From: Sporobolomyces roseus | Lineage: Eukaryota; Basidiomycota; Microbotryomycetes; Sporidiobolales; Sporidiobolaceae | Reading direction: 5' to 3' | Assembly (NCBI GenBank): GCA_016617785.1 | Contig: JADILM010000006.1 | Span: 806,001 to 870,000 of the forward strand | Length of the DNA: 64,000 bases | Shown here: positions 1 to 12,003 of the stretch, piece by piece | How the letters are laid out: every line of letters begins with the position of its first letter | Numbering within the stretch: position 1 is the stretch's first letter | Notes under the pieces: generated by a model | Told to the model about the DNA's origin: nothing | The model's input: only the letters and a program-made list of their open reading frames with translations | Database searches by the model: none | Program-made: the position numbers and the translations under genes

Positions 1-2281
1 ACCTCGTATTCTTGGGATTATCGACGGGGAAGATGTTGCCCAAGAAAGGTTGTAGTTGATCCTCCTTGAACCTCTCCTTGAGTTTAACCAAACCCATTCC
101 TTCGATAATCTCCTGAAACATGATTTTGACGAAAATCCGACTCGAACTAGTCGTATCGTCTTCATTCATCTTGATCGACTCCATCACGGTCCAACTGATC
201 GCGTCCGTCATTAACAAGTGACCGAAGAATCTCGCAATGTTGCGAAGTTTGTTCGTGTCTTCTCGGTGAATTGTCGTGTAGAATTCGTTGAAGAGTTGTT
301 CGAACGCGACTTGCCACACTTGGTTCAACTTGCAGAATCGTTCTCCCATTAATCCGTAGAACTTTGAAAAAGTTCGTTCTTGAGAACAACATCGAACGAC
401 CATTTCGCAGAGTAATTGCTGTCAGCGCGACTCTCGCATCAGCATACGGTTCCACTTATAAACGATAGACTGAACGGAGATTCGAGCATACCTCTTGACC
501 GTCGCCGAGATCAATCCTGAGAAGTTTGTGAGTCGCTTCTTCGAAATCGAGCGCCGACATGATCGTGAGGTAGATAGTACGTTGAAGGTTGACCTTGTTC
601 GCTCCAGTTTGATCGTGTACATCGACTGTACCGTCCGCCTCTGTACGCAGACAAGAACGGGAAACAATCAGTTAACTTCCTCCAGATAGTTTTGGGAATT
701 CAGCGCGTACTGATTCCATCGTCGACATCACTATCCGCATCACTCCCATCCTCTGTATCTCCTTCTCCTCCAGATTCATCCTCCTCATCCGAATCTCCCA
801 AGATTTCTCGTTTCATCTCTGCATAAGCTTCTTCGTTCGCAGCGTATTCCGGATCAAACTTGAAGACATCTACTCAAAATTTCAAAGCGATACTACAATC
901 AGCTTCTACATCACACTCAAAAGGAAAAGAAGACAGTGGGAGAGTAGAGGGAGGGACGTACTCAACATTCTTTGTTCGTTGACTTCATCGTCGAGTGAGA
1001 TCCTGTGCGTGATGATATCTTCCTCCTCTACCAAATCCAACCCTTCCGGTATGATCGGGTTGTCCTTGTATTTGTCCTTCCTCACTTGAAACAATACTTC
1101 AACCATGTATTGAACCCTCTTATCAATGCCACTCTCGTTCAAGATTGTTCGGAATCGATCAAAAATTCCGTTGTTCGCTCGGGCAGAGTGTTCCGAAAGG
1201 AACGAACCAACTTCTCGCATGAACGAGACGGCGATTTCGACGGAATCGTCTGTCGGGCGTTCGAGGAGGAGGACGAGCATTTGTAAGGCGAGTACTTCAT
1301 GTGCTACTTGTTGGTTCACTAATTGACCGAGGAAAGTCGCAGTCGCGATAACAGCGGGCTACACAGCGACAACTTTGAATCGTGAGTTCATCTGAATACT
1401 GAGCGTGTGTCAAGTTCAAAAGCGAAAAAAGGCATACCTTGTTGTTTCGTTTGTAACTTTGAAGGAATTGACGAATGAGACGATTGAGGAGGAGTTCACC
1501 AATTTGAGGGAGTTTCGTATTGATGATGGCGACGAGGGAAGCAAAGATGGGAGTGAAGGGAAGGGAAGAAGCTTGTGCTCGCATGAGGGATTGAACGAAT
1601 AAACCTTTTCCTCGAATCAAATTCTCTCCAAACATCTAGATTGACATGGAAACGTACATCAGTCACCGTAAGGAGTGTAGATGAAGAGGAAAGTCATGGT
1701 CGACCTACCTCTGGTACGAGTAGTTTAATGTTTGCAACGTTGACCTTGTTGATTAAACCATTTATACTCTTCTTGAGTGCCTCCCACGACATTCTCTGAA
1801 ACGCTTCACCTTCCTTGTCCTCTTGTTCTTCTTCTGCCATCATGGCCCTCAATCGATGAGGTGGAATATAAGTACCTCCTCCTCTAGTGAGTTGCATTTT
1901 CTTGAATTCGACTACTGGGTCGACTTTTGATTTGACTCCTCCATGTCCTTCTGCTGCATCTTTGTTCGCTGCGAGTGTCAGGGCCATTTGTCGTTCTCGT
2001 TCTCTTCTCCTTGATGGATCATTGTCGGGTAACCTTGGAATTGAAACTGGAGCGAGAGGTGAATCACCTGCACGAGCACGTCGAGCAGGTGGTGAAGGGG
2101 AACGTGAAGCTGGAGATCTGTAGACTCAATCGCAAGACAGTGGTCAGCTCATTGAGTAGGTTGAGATGATGAGATTGAGAATATTGACTTGCCGTTTCCT
2201 TGATTGACGAGGTGGACTTTGTTCCTCCTTGGTATCTACTGGACTAGGAGATCTCGCTACTGGACTAGGTGATCTCGACAT
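1..2281 (-). CDS. CWC22: Pre-mRNA-splicing factor CWC22 (C-terminus cut by window edge)
   Basis: CWC22 is a spliceosome component that binds eIF4AIII and loads it during splicing, which is required for exon junction complex assembly. The start is taken at 2281 because it gives an RS/SP-rich N-terminus (MSRSPSPVARSPSPVD) typical of splicing proteins. After an intron the MIF4G domain begins: GGTYIPPHRLRAMM, WEALKKSINGLINKVN, then ENLIRGKGLF and NTKLPQIGELLLNRLI. Near the left edge the MA3 domain is recognisable from SSSRIFVKIMFQEIIEGMGL and FPVDNPKNTR. Between the two domains lies an acidic linker (about 700-840). At least five introns interrupt the gene. The end of the MA3 domain and any RS tail lie outside the window. 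The gene is divergent from the ceramide glucosyltransferase gene. Identification rests on remembered family sequence and is firm. Confidence 0.93.
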
Positions 2282-2365
2282 GCTTTCCCGAGTTCAGAGT
2301 TGAGTGGTTGGAATGAGAGAGAAGTCGCTAGATTCTCCCAATTTCAGTCTCTTACAATTGATCCA
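2282..2365. promoter_or_regulatory. Shared promoter region, CWC22 / ceramide glucosyltransferase
   Basis: Only 84 bp separate the two divergent start codons, so both promoters and 5' leaders must fit or overlap here. No clear TATA box was seen. That this is a true bidirectional promoter is an inference from spacing. Confidence 0.5.
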
Positions 2366-4073
2366 ATGTGGGCGACTCTGTTGAGGTAAGCTCTTGTCCT
2401 TTCCTAGACTAATATATGACCTACTAACGAGTATTCTACGATCAATAGCTGGGTATTCTGTCTATGGTATCTTGTTTTATGGTCAATCTTTCTCCTCGGT
2501 TTGCATGTCGCGTTAGTCCACTCCCTCTACATCCCCATGTCCTTAGCTGAGCTCTTATTTGAAAACCAGTCGAAAACGCTACGCTCGACTCGCAACTTCC
2601 GACCCTCCGATCGAACCTCTCCCTCGAGATCTTTCGCCTGGAGTTTCAATCCTCCGACCACTGAGAGGGCTCGATACGAACCTATATGAGAATCTAGAAG
2701 CATCGTTCCTACAAGATTACCCTAAATTCGAGATCATCTTCTCAGTTGCAGAGGAAGGAGACGCGGCGATATCGATTGTCGAAGAATTGAGGCAAAGGTA
2801 TCCTCAAGTCGATGCGAGGCTCATTATAGGTATGCTCGCTCCCTCTCTACTTCTTTGATGCGTCGTAAAGAGTCCGCTGACCGAAGAAAGAGGACCGTCG
2901 GAGGTAGGTCAAGAGATAGTAGGAGTGAATCCAAAAATCAACAATTTGATCCGACCCTACCGAGAAGCCAAATACGACCTCCTTTGGGTTCTCGACTCGA
3001 ACGTCCTAACCCTCTCGACGACTCTCTCTCGTTCCGTACCCCTCTTCACACCTTCCACTCCTTCCTCCCGACCCATCGGACTAGTCCATCACTTACCATT
3101 CGCCGTTTACCCCGATACTCTCCTCGGTTCTCGAGTCGAACAAGTCTACATGTGTTCGACTCATTCAAAAATGTACCTCGCAATCAATCAAGTTCAAATC
3201 GCGAGTTGTGTCACGGGGAAATCATGCTTGTACAAGAAATCCGACTTGATCAAAGCTGCGACGAGGAAATTGGACAAAGGGAAATTGAGTTTGAAAGCTA
3301 GTGAACAAGAACCTGGTTTGGCTACGTTCGGACAGTATTTGGGGGAAGATAATGAGATTGGTGTAGCGATTTGGGAGGAATTGGGAATGAGACATGCCAT
3401 GGGGAATGAGATGGCCGGGAATACGGTGGGTACTATGTCGTTTGCGAAATACTTTAGGAGGAGAGTAAGGTGGATCAGAGTTAGGAAATATATGGTTACG
3501 TGCGTTTTTCAAAGATTTCTCTTCGTTCGCTCGAGTTTTGTCACTTAGGCTCTCTTCCCTCTCCATGACAGTGCATCAACCCTCATCGAACCCTTGACGG
3601 AATGTATAGTAGCTGGTATTCTCGGTTCCCTCGCCCTCAAACATCTCTTCTCCATCCCAGCATTCCTTTTCTTCCCCCTCCAAACCGGCTTGTGGTTCTA
3701 CCACGACCTGCAAATGTACCGTTCTCTCCTCCCGTCTTCTCCCGCTCCGTCCAGTATCCTCAATCCAGCTCATCACGACGGTCCTTCCTTCTCCTACTTG
3801 AAAGCCTGGGCACTTCGAGAAATCCTAGCATCACCAATTTGGTTATTCGCCATGTTGGGAGACACGGTCGGGTGGAGGGACGAAGGCAAAGTGTACAAAG
3901 TTCGAAGGGATGGGAGTGTGAGGGAGTTGGAGGAAGGCGAGAAAGAAGCGGCGATTGAGAGAGTTTGGGCAAAAGTCGTCAAGCGATGGAGAGGCGTCAG
4001 AGGGAAGGGTTACGTTGAGTTGACGTTTGATGACGTTGAATCGAGGGTCGCTCCTCATACAGAGGCTCAATAG
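2366..4073 (+). CDS. GCS1: Ceramide glucosyltransferase (glycosyltransferase family 21)
   Basis: Transfers glucose from UDP-glucose to ceramide to make glucosylceramide, on Golgi/ER membranes. The spliced protein is about 480 aa. The first exon is very short (ATG plus six codons). Exon 2 encodes an N-terminal membrane anchor (WVFCLWYLVLWSIFLLGLH). Family motifs follow in order: GVSILRPLRGLD and FLQDYPKFEIIFSV of the nucleotide-binding half, then LLWVLDSNV (the second Asp motif), and the late acceptor-site region with HAMGNEMAGN and the RRRVRWIRVRKYM block carrying the (Q/R)xxRW signature. C-terminal hydrophobic segments (IVAGILGSLALKHLF, PAFLFFPLQTGLWFYHD) fit membrane anchoring. At least four introns are inferred; the second (2507-2546, 40 nt) is placed by frame. 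The protein ends with a charged tail. The product is certain; exact splice sites are less so. Confidence 0.92.
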
Positions 4074-4261
4074 AATGTTGATATCAGAGAAGTAACTAGA
4101 CAGTAATTATTCGTTCGACTATTCGTCTCTCGCTTTTCGCAACTCGACCAATGTGAGAGATATGATACATTGACAAACAGAGTTATACGATATGATAAAG
4201 GGTGATAGTGATACGAACAACAAGGATGCTTTCCTTTCCCGCGAAACAGACTTCTCCGCGC

Positions 4262-7200
4262 TCAATCGATCTTGACTGCAGCCCAATCCCGACTTTGCTC
4301 TGATCCGAATGCTCTCCATTTCTTCTTGATCTGCGCGACTTGCTCTGCATAAACCAATTCACTCTCTTCATCGGTCTGTGATCATCGACAGCTCCGACGA
4401 TCAGTTCACTTCTTCGTAGAGGGAGACAATCGGAGTGAGAGATTCACCTTGATGACCATGTTTCCATACCTTCCTCTACCTACACCGACCCATCGTTGAC
4501 CATATCGATCTCCTCCCGCTTTCGCCGCTTCCGAATCCGCCACTTGTCTCAACCCGATCCCTCCCACAGCGTTGCCAAACCTCACTCGATAGAGTTTCTT
4601 CCCACCTTCAACGATGCTCGACGATCTCGTAAGCTGTGAAGACCCATCGAATGCAGATCCTGATCGAAGAGACGATTTCCTGCGACCCAGAGGAGCTCCT
4701 CCTAGATCTTCAGATCGATTCGTTCGAGGTGAGGAACCAGTCAGACTTGGTGGACCTCGATATTGATTCTTCGGAGCGATGGGAGCAGGGGTAGCTTGAG
4801 GAGTGATGAGGAAAGGATCTCGAGACGCGTAGAGACCGGGAGGGAGGGAAGCGTTCGAAGTTCGTCGTTTCGATTTATCGCTCCCGTAACTGATGTAAGT
4901 CGTATCTTTGATTTGACTCTCAATAGTTGGAACTGGAGGGATGTCTTTACCTCCTCCTCCGAAATTGAAGATGGAAGAACGACGACCTGAAGTTTTGTGA
5001 GATGAGGTTTGAGAGTATTGAGAACGAGAGTCGTCGACCGGTTTCGATTCTTTCGAGACGGCAACCTGAGATCTGCTTGGCTTCGCTACTGATACAGAAG
5101 GCATAGACTCGGATCGAGGAGGAGGAGGAGCGGGTTTCGACAGTTTCTTCGACGACTTGCTTCTTCCGAATCCGAGAATCGACTTTGAAGTCTTCGAGAG
5201 TTTCGGTTGTTGCCGAGGAGACGAGGGAGCACTTGGATTCTGGGTGGCAGAAGATCGAAGGGATCCCATCGAGGAGGACGCTGACATGATTGAGACTGGT
5301 CGTGATCGAGCAGAACCGGTGAGACCAGGAGGAGGGGTGAATCCATGGCGAGTTGGGAATTCGACGATACGAGACCCTCGTCGAGAAGGAGAGTCCCACA
5401 CCGGAGCAATGAGCTCTTCGAGCTCTCGTTCGTCTTCATCGGCGCTGTCTTCGGCGATGGTTTCCGGTTGTGATCGACGAGCCGAAGATTCTCGTTGACG
5501 GAAAGAGCGACTGGCAGGAAGGGTAGCGGGAGAAGCAGGAGGAAGTGAGGAGCTGTCGGAGAGAGTCGGCGAAGCAACAGCATCGACATGCTGTTGACTC
5601 GCAGCTTGATAGGCAGCGAGTTGAGCATCGACTTGAGCTTTTTCGTTCGCTGCCAAATCTTCTTCGCCGATCTCGGCCATCGCCTGCTTGAGTTGCTCGA
5701 GGAAGCCTATAGAGCGAGAGTATCGTCAGTCGCGAGCATCAGATCGAATCAAAGGGCAGGGCTCACCTTCGGGAGCATCAAATTCTTGCTCTCCCCATTC
5801 AGTCGAGATGACCGATGATTCAGCTTTCCTACTCCCCTCATTCTCTTCAATCACCTCCTTCGACTTCGCATAACTCTTGAATCCAGAGTCCTCCTCCAGA
5901 ACATTCGAAACCTCGAGCACTTTCGCTTCTTGCATAACCGGTTGATTACTGGCGCCTCGCCAAGCTGACCATCCGACTGCTAACCCTTTCCAAGCTGATT
6001 GTCCGACAGCAAGACCACCCATGGCTAATGCTCCCACTACTGCTGCTCCGATATCGACCGCAACTCCTACCGTTGAGAGTTGATTCGGATCCTCCTCCCC
6101 CTCCTCCAACTTGGTCTCGGCGAGAGCTGAGCTAGTTGACGCATTAGCTTGCTCGACAGTTAAGGCAGGCTTTGAGGATCGAGCCGGAACCGAAGAAGTG
6201 CCGATTGCGATATCGGAGGAAGGCGATGTCGTTGATTCGATTTGATCTGGGGTAGTCCTCTCGGGAGGCGCAGAGTCCGGAACTGATGATACGACGGATT
6301 GAGCGGCGATAGGAACGGTGAGAGGAGCGAGAGTTGGTCCTCGTGAGATTTCGGGACTCGGTGCGGCGGAAGAAGGTGCGTAAGCAGAGGGAGAGGAGGG
6401 GTAAGACGAGTCGTTGCGGTAGCCAGGAACAACGTCGGACTGTTGAGGAGGAGGTGCAGCATCTTTGTCGAATGACGTTGCTTGAGCTTGCGAGTGCTTC
6501 GTCCAAGGGAAGAGAGAATTTGTGGATTGCGGTTTTTGGACTTCCTCGAGTTCTCTTTGGTTGGACACCGTTCGCTCTCCTCCAGCGACATCTATCGATT
6601 CCGATTGTGTCTCTCCCAATGATGCGACTTTCGAGGTGGAAGAAGAAGATTCCTCGCGTGTCTGCAGAGGCTCTTCAATCGCAACTTTGGGTGCTATCGA
6701 CGAAGGCATTCTCAGCCCGAGGCCTTGGTAGGAGAAGCGAGATCGACGAGGAATGGGGGAGGCGGCTGAGTTGAACGAGGATGAAAGGGAAGGTGAGGTC
6801 GCCGGAGAGACGATAGGAGCGGTGGTCGATGCCGAAGATGGTGGCTGAGGAAGGGAAGAAGGCGAGACGTCTTCTTGATGTGTCGCGAAGACGGGAGCTG
6901 AGGGGGCAACAGGAGTATTGTTGGATTTGTATTCAGGTTCGCTAAGTTCGACGGATCTCGAGACATCCTCGATGTGTTGGGATCCTGAAGCCGTAGGTTT
7001 TGTACCGGCATCGACAGAGTAGATCGAAGAGTCTTCTGATGGAGGAACGAGACCGCGTTCTTCTGGAAGAGGTGAGGCGTGAACGGAAGTAGCGGGAGAC
7101 GAAGGGGGAGAAGGATATTGAGCAGCAGGATCGTCGAGGTGTCGATTCCCTTGTTGATACGATGGAGATAAGTCTTCTGCAAGACCGGGAGAGCGGGAAC

Positions 7201-8443
7201 GAGCGGGAGATGGTGAAGAAGCGGACAAGTGGGTCATCGAAGTTGGAGAGGAAGGGTCGAGAGAATCGGTTTTGGAAGGTTGTAGATCATCCTCCTCGGT
7301 AAGGAGCTCGTGAAGTGACGGATCACGGCTGTTGTAGACTGAAGTAGCGACTGAACCCGGAATCGATGCGTGACCATCCGCAGATGAGCTCTTGTCTGCC
7401 CTTAGAACGAGAGCTTCGGCTAGAGTGCGAGGCGGAGAGGGATCTCGGATCGAGCGCAATTGCTCAATTTCGTCAGATTGAGTCGATCGCTGTCCAACAG
7501 GAGCCGAGTCGTCTGATTGCGACGACATCCCCTCGACCGTCTCGGTCTCGGCGAGCTGTGTTGGTCCGTCGAAAGCGATCTCCTCTTGCTCCTCCTCCTC
7601 CTTCAGATGAGTTTTCGGATGGTCGAGAGCTAAGGTAGGAATGGCTTCGTCCTCTTCGATCGAGGCTGCAGCGGTTTCAGGAGTTGCGAAGAGGGAATCT
7701 CCGTCCGAGTCGATCGATGCTCGGTCACTGCCTGCCTCCTCCGCCTCCTGATACAGAGCAGCTGGAACCGATGGCACGTTCCGAGGCTCTGGCGCAAGAG
7801 CAGTCTTGAAGCGATCAAAGAGATTGCCATTGTCCTCCTCGGTAACCTGAGGTGATGGAAACCCTGAGTTTGTTTCTCGCTCCTTCTCTTCCACTCTTTC
7901 CGTTCCTCTGACATCACTATCGCCAGAGATTTGCTGCTGATCATCCGTCGCTGTTGTCGTAGCTCCCTCCAATTCTTGTTTTCCCGCCTCCTCGTCCGAC
8001 GGCCTCTTGATGACATCCTCAAACTTTCGCCTATCGAGCGCAAAAGCTCCTTCCCTCACCGTCGGCTTATCCATCTCAGGCGAAAGGAATGGTCGCTCGG
8101 GATAACCCGCTTTCTGATCTAGTTTCGCAGAATTTGCTGTGTGAGGTCGACCATTCGTGCTGGCTGGAGAAGCGGATCTCGAAGATTTCGATATTGGGGC
8201 AGCTGGGATAGGAGGAGGGACCGAAGAGCGTTTCGTGTCGGAAGAGGGAGCTTTTCGTGCGGGAAGAGGAGGTGGAGCGGGTGTAGATTCGACTATTCCT
8301 CCTAAACCCAATCCACCTAATCGTGGAGCTCCCTGTCTCATCTTACTAGTGACTGGTGCAGGTCGTCCATGGAGGAAGACGCCGGGAGAAGGGGAAGAAG
8401 CGGGAATAGGAGAAGTTGGTCGTGAAGGTGGACTCGAGGGCAT
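4262..8443 (-). CDS. Very long Ser/Pro-rich protein, function unknown
   Basis: Two large exons (8443 to about 5767 and about 5709 to 4453) and a small last exon give a protein of about 1,350 aa. The first intron joins frames cleanly into GFLEQLKQAMAEIGEEDLAA. The last exon ends KKKWRAFGSEQSRDWAAVKID. Most of the chain is low-complexity Ser, Pro, Glu and Asp and is probably disordered. The N-terminus has SH3-ligand-like proline runs (APPPLPARK). A Gly/Ala-rich hydrophobic stretch contains two near-identical decapeptides, GLAVGQSAWK and GLAVGWSAWR (plus positions about 5950-6020). The last about 80 residues are less biased (FGNAVGGIGLRQVADSE, GRYGNMVIKV) and look like the conserved core. A scaffold or adaptor role is a guess from composition only. 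It is not a recognised family. Confidence 0.75.
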
Positions 8444-9277
8444 GTAAGAGTCGGCAGGTCGAGAGAAGGTACGAGATTGATGCGGCAGTCGAAGGAAGGT
8501 ACCCTACACGATTGCTCAGAGTGTCTGGATCAGCACAAATGCACGCTAGCGCAAGACGAGAGACGGGAAACTAACGAATTCGACGTCGGGCGACGTCTTT
8601 CCTTCGTCTGCTGCCATTCCTTCTGCTTCTTTCTCGCCCTTTATAATATGTTCAATATCTCTGATCGCCTTTCTGTCCTTCTGTTGAGTAATCTATTGCT
8701 CGAGAGAGAGATCAAATTCGTTAGCTCTCTCTCTCTCCGCGAGTCGAGTCGAGCTGTTCGGGAGAAAGGCCTGGCCAGCTCCAGCTCATCATACATCCCT
8801 CTGCTATAGCTAGCATCGCTTTGCAACTTCCCTTTCATCCCTTTCCTTTCCAGCCTCCCCACTTTTTAATCTCGAGGTCCCCGCCAAAGTAGAGGAGGGG
8901 GGAGTAAAAGAGAAAGAGGAGTGACTCACGCCGTAATGTGAGCGTGAGAAGATGAGCAGGCCAGAAGCAGCAACAGTCAAGCCGAGTGAGTGGAGTGCAG
9001 GAAGCAGACGAAAAATGATCGCAACGGGTCATGCAATTTCGAACAGACTAGCCAAACTTCGCAAACTCCGCTTCACCCTCACCATTTCGAAGAGAGCGCA
9101 AGAGAGGGTATCGTTATGACAGCAGGTACATAGTACACCAAGAGAAATGACCAGAAAAAATGGATGATGAAAAAGTGGAAAAGTCGAGGGGGGTGAAAGT
9201 AGCAGAGAGATTAGACACAGAGGGAGGGAAAAACAACAAGCCTGATGTAGAGTAGAGGGCAGAAAGGATATAGATCT
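8444..9277. other. Intergenic region between the Ser/Pro-rich gene and MCM7
   Basis: About 830 bp upstream of one minus-strand gene and downstream of MCM7. It holds CT/GA-rich tracts (around 8720-8760) and short open frames on both strands with no family resemblance or sensible splice structure. I see no RNA gene. It presumably contains the promoter and 5' leader of the Ser/Pro-rich gene and the 3' end of MCM7. Confidence 0.6.
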
Positions 9278-12003
9278 TTATTCGTTTTGTTGAATCGTCA
9301 AAGTCGTTCGGTTCTCATCGACGAACCAAACTCCGATTTCCTCGTATTCGGCGATGCAGTCCTGTGAGAAGCGAACAATTCAGAGTCAGAATGGGTCGTA
9401 TGAAAGAAGGGAAAAGAGAGAGAGAAGCTTACATCGAGATCATCCTGAGTGAAACCTTGAGCGAACGCCCGTTCACGAATCTCTGCCATACTCTGAACTG
9501 GATTGAAAGAGTTCTCCATCTCCTCATCATCGTCTTCATCATCGACATCCATTCTACCCGCTCCGGACTCTGCCATCCCTTTGATCAAGTTGAAGATCCT
9601 CGTCGGGGTCGTCCTATCCTCTGCAGGATCCCTATGTTCATGCTCGTACAAGCTCGCTTTACTCATCTTCATCAACCGTAACGCCTCGTCAACATCATGC
9701 ATATCGACCGTATCCGAGAATCGTAACCTTGCGGCAGCTTGCGCGAGTCGAAGAACCCCAAGTAAAGTTCGAGCCGAAGTATAAGTGAAGAACTGTTTTC
9801 GGTCATCGTCTTGTTTCTGTTGGTGACGGAGCGAAACGTATTCTCGGACGACTTTGTCGGCGACTTCTTTCGGAACGACAGGTCGAATCGATCGAGCTTT
9901 GGCGATGTAATGACGGAGGACAGTGGGAGAAACGGGTTCTTGGGCGAGAGGGGGAGCTTCTTGATTCATGTGAACGTAGGTGACGTGTTGAGCTAGTCGT
10001 TCATCGTCGTCGCGAGTAGGGGTATCGAGAATGAGGAAGAGGAGATCGAAACGGGAGAGAAGGGCAGCGGGAAGATTGATGTTGTCGACAGGAGAGATTT
10101 TGGGGTTGTATCGACCGTAGAGAGGATTGGCAGCGGCGAGGATCGACGTTCGTGCGTTGAGAGTCGTGGTGATACCGGCCTTCGAGATTGAGATCGTTTG
10201 TTGTTCCATGACTTCGTGAATTGCTGTTCGATCCGATTCGTCCATCTTGTCAAACTCATCGATACATGCGATACCGTTATCAGCGAGAACAAGCGCTCCT
10301 CCCTCTGTGTAAGGAGGAGGTTGCGTCAGTATTGTTCGAGAAGAAACCTGAGCGAAACAGCCTCGACTCACCCAGAACGAATTCATCCGTGACAGGATCA
10401 CGAAGGACTGCAGCGGTGAGACCGACTCCTGAGGAACCACGACCAGTGGTGTAGATACCTCGAGGAGCGACTTTGGCGATATATTTGAGGAGCTGAGATT
10501 TAGCCACACCGGGATCTCCCATCAAACACACGTTGATATCACCCCTAATCTTCATTCCATCTCCAACTGATTTAGTCACTCCCCCAACCAGTAAGAGTAA
10601 GAGCGCTTTCTTGACGTCCAAGTGACCGAAGATTTCAGGAGCGATCGAAGTTGCGAGATGATCGTAAACTCGATCAACTTGAGTGATGGCTTCGATTTGT
10701 TCATCGATCTCTCTTGATTTCTGCATCGCTTCGTATTGTTTCTTGAGTTGTTGAACGTGGTGAGCTTCGACGAAAGAGTCGGTGAGGAGTCCCATTCTCA
10801 TCGCTTTGAATCCTTCGTAAGGGATAGGGAGGAAGATTCCACCGACGTTGATCACATCTCCTGGACTGACGGATCGAGTTTGGTTGCCGTAAAGGTGAAT
10901 CACCATCGTTCGAGGAATGTGTCCAACGGGTACTTGGTCGGCCTGGAAGATTCGACATACATTCATCAGCACGGGCTGCGCAGATGCAGAAGAGAAATTC
11001 AAGCTCACCATTTCTTGAATCCTACATTCCTGGAAAGGAGTGAATTTCGATGCCCTCGTTTGCATGTAAAGTTGACCACGACTCCCATTCTGTTCGCACA
11101 CTTCACTGATACACGTATCCAACGGTGTCACTTTTCTTCCCTCGACGTCTTGGAAGATCTCGGCACCGCAAGAGTCGCAAGTGTAGGCGTTGACTTGAAG
11201 AAGAGGTTTGACTTCGGAAACTCGAGTGACGATTCCTCGGACCGTGATTAGCTTACCTAGGTGAGCTCCTCGTACTTGTCGGACGGCGAGAGTGGGTTCA
11301 GTTCGTAGAGGTCGGAAGTAGAGGTTGCTACGGGGATCACATATCACCATTCAGCATTTTCGCACTTTGCGAGATGAAGATTCAAGATCCACGTACTATC
11401 GACGAAGTAATTGAGGCGGGAACACTGCTTGACCAGCTTCTTCATTCTGTATGTTCTTGTTGTTTCGGTGGTACTGCATGATATCGAGAATATCGCTTTT
11501 ATTGGTGATATCGACTGAACTTTGAGGCATAGTTTCGTCGATCGCTCGCGAGAACAACTTGACGTATCGTTGAGTGTTGCGTTGAATCTGTGCGACAAGC
11601 GCTCTTCCCTCTTCTCCGTCCTGTGAGGGGGAGCCAATCCTCAGCGACAAGTTCAATTCAGAGATGCTGAGGAACTCGTTCTCGACGCACCTGCATGAGA
11701 TCCTCCAAATCAATCACTATCCGTTCCTGATCCCTATTCGCTACCCTTTGCTATCAACATCACTCAAGAATCATCAGTTCAACGCGTCTTTTACTGGTTC
11801 AAAAACAGAGTAAAAAGAGAAAGAACTAACCAGTGTTTCGAGATACTTGTGTCTAGGTACGTTATCCTCTTGGTCTGCTTCTTGTTCATCATCCATATCT
11901 ACCATTGGGTCATCTGATTCTTCTCTTCGTTTGCCAGGTTGAGTCTTGAAGCGGGACAAGAATGCCTTGATTTGATCCAAGTCTTCATCGCTGTAGGAGG
12001 TCA
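9278..12003 (-). CDS. MCM7: MCM7, subunit of the MCM2-7 replicative helicase
   Basis: MCM7 is one of six AAA+ subunits of the CMG DNA-replication helicase. The start at 12003 gives [19 protein letters not shown], followed by an acidic stretch. Motifs in order: the N-terminal OB region ([20 protein letters not shown]), a zinc finger (CDSC ... CISEVC), Walker A ([11 protein letters not shown]), [28 protein letters not shown], Walker B (CIDEFDKM), sensor 1 (ILAAANP) and the arginine finger (LLSRFDL). The C-terminus ([20 protein letters not shown]) is a winged-helix-like end typical of MCM7, separating it from MCM2-6. An acidic insert ([13 protein letters not shown]) precedes it. Several introns are inferred. 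Near the C-terminus, the intron around 9362-9432 joins the last exon. The product is certain. Confidence 0.96.

Noticed and set aside
162..689. Open frames on both strands at the left edge as separate small genes
   Set aside because: They are other frames of CWC22 exons; the true frame shows the MA3 domain.
6144..8122. Many overlapping open frames of 60-160 codons in the Ser/Pro-rich gene region
   Set aside because: They are shadows in the other frames of a biased, stop-poor coding sequence and lack any domain.
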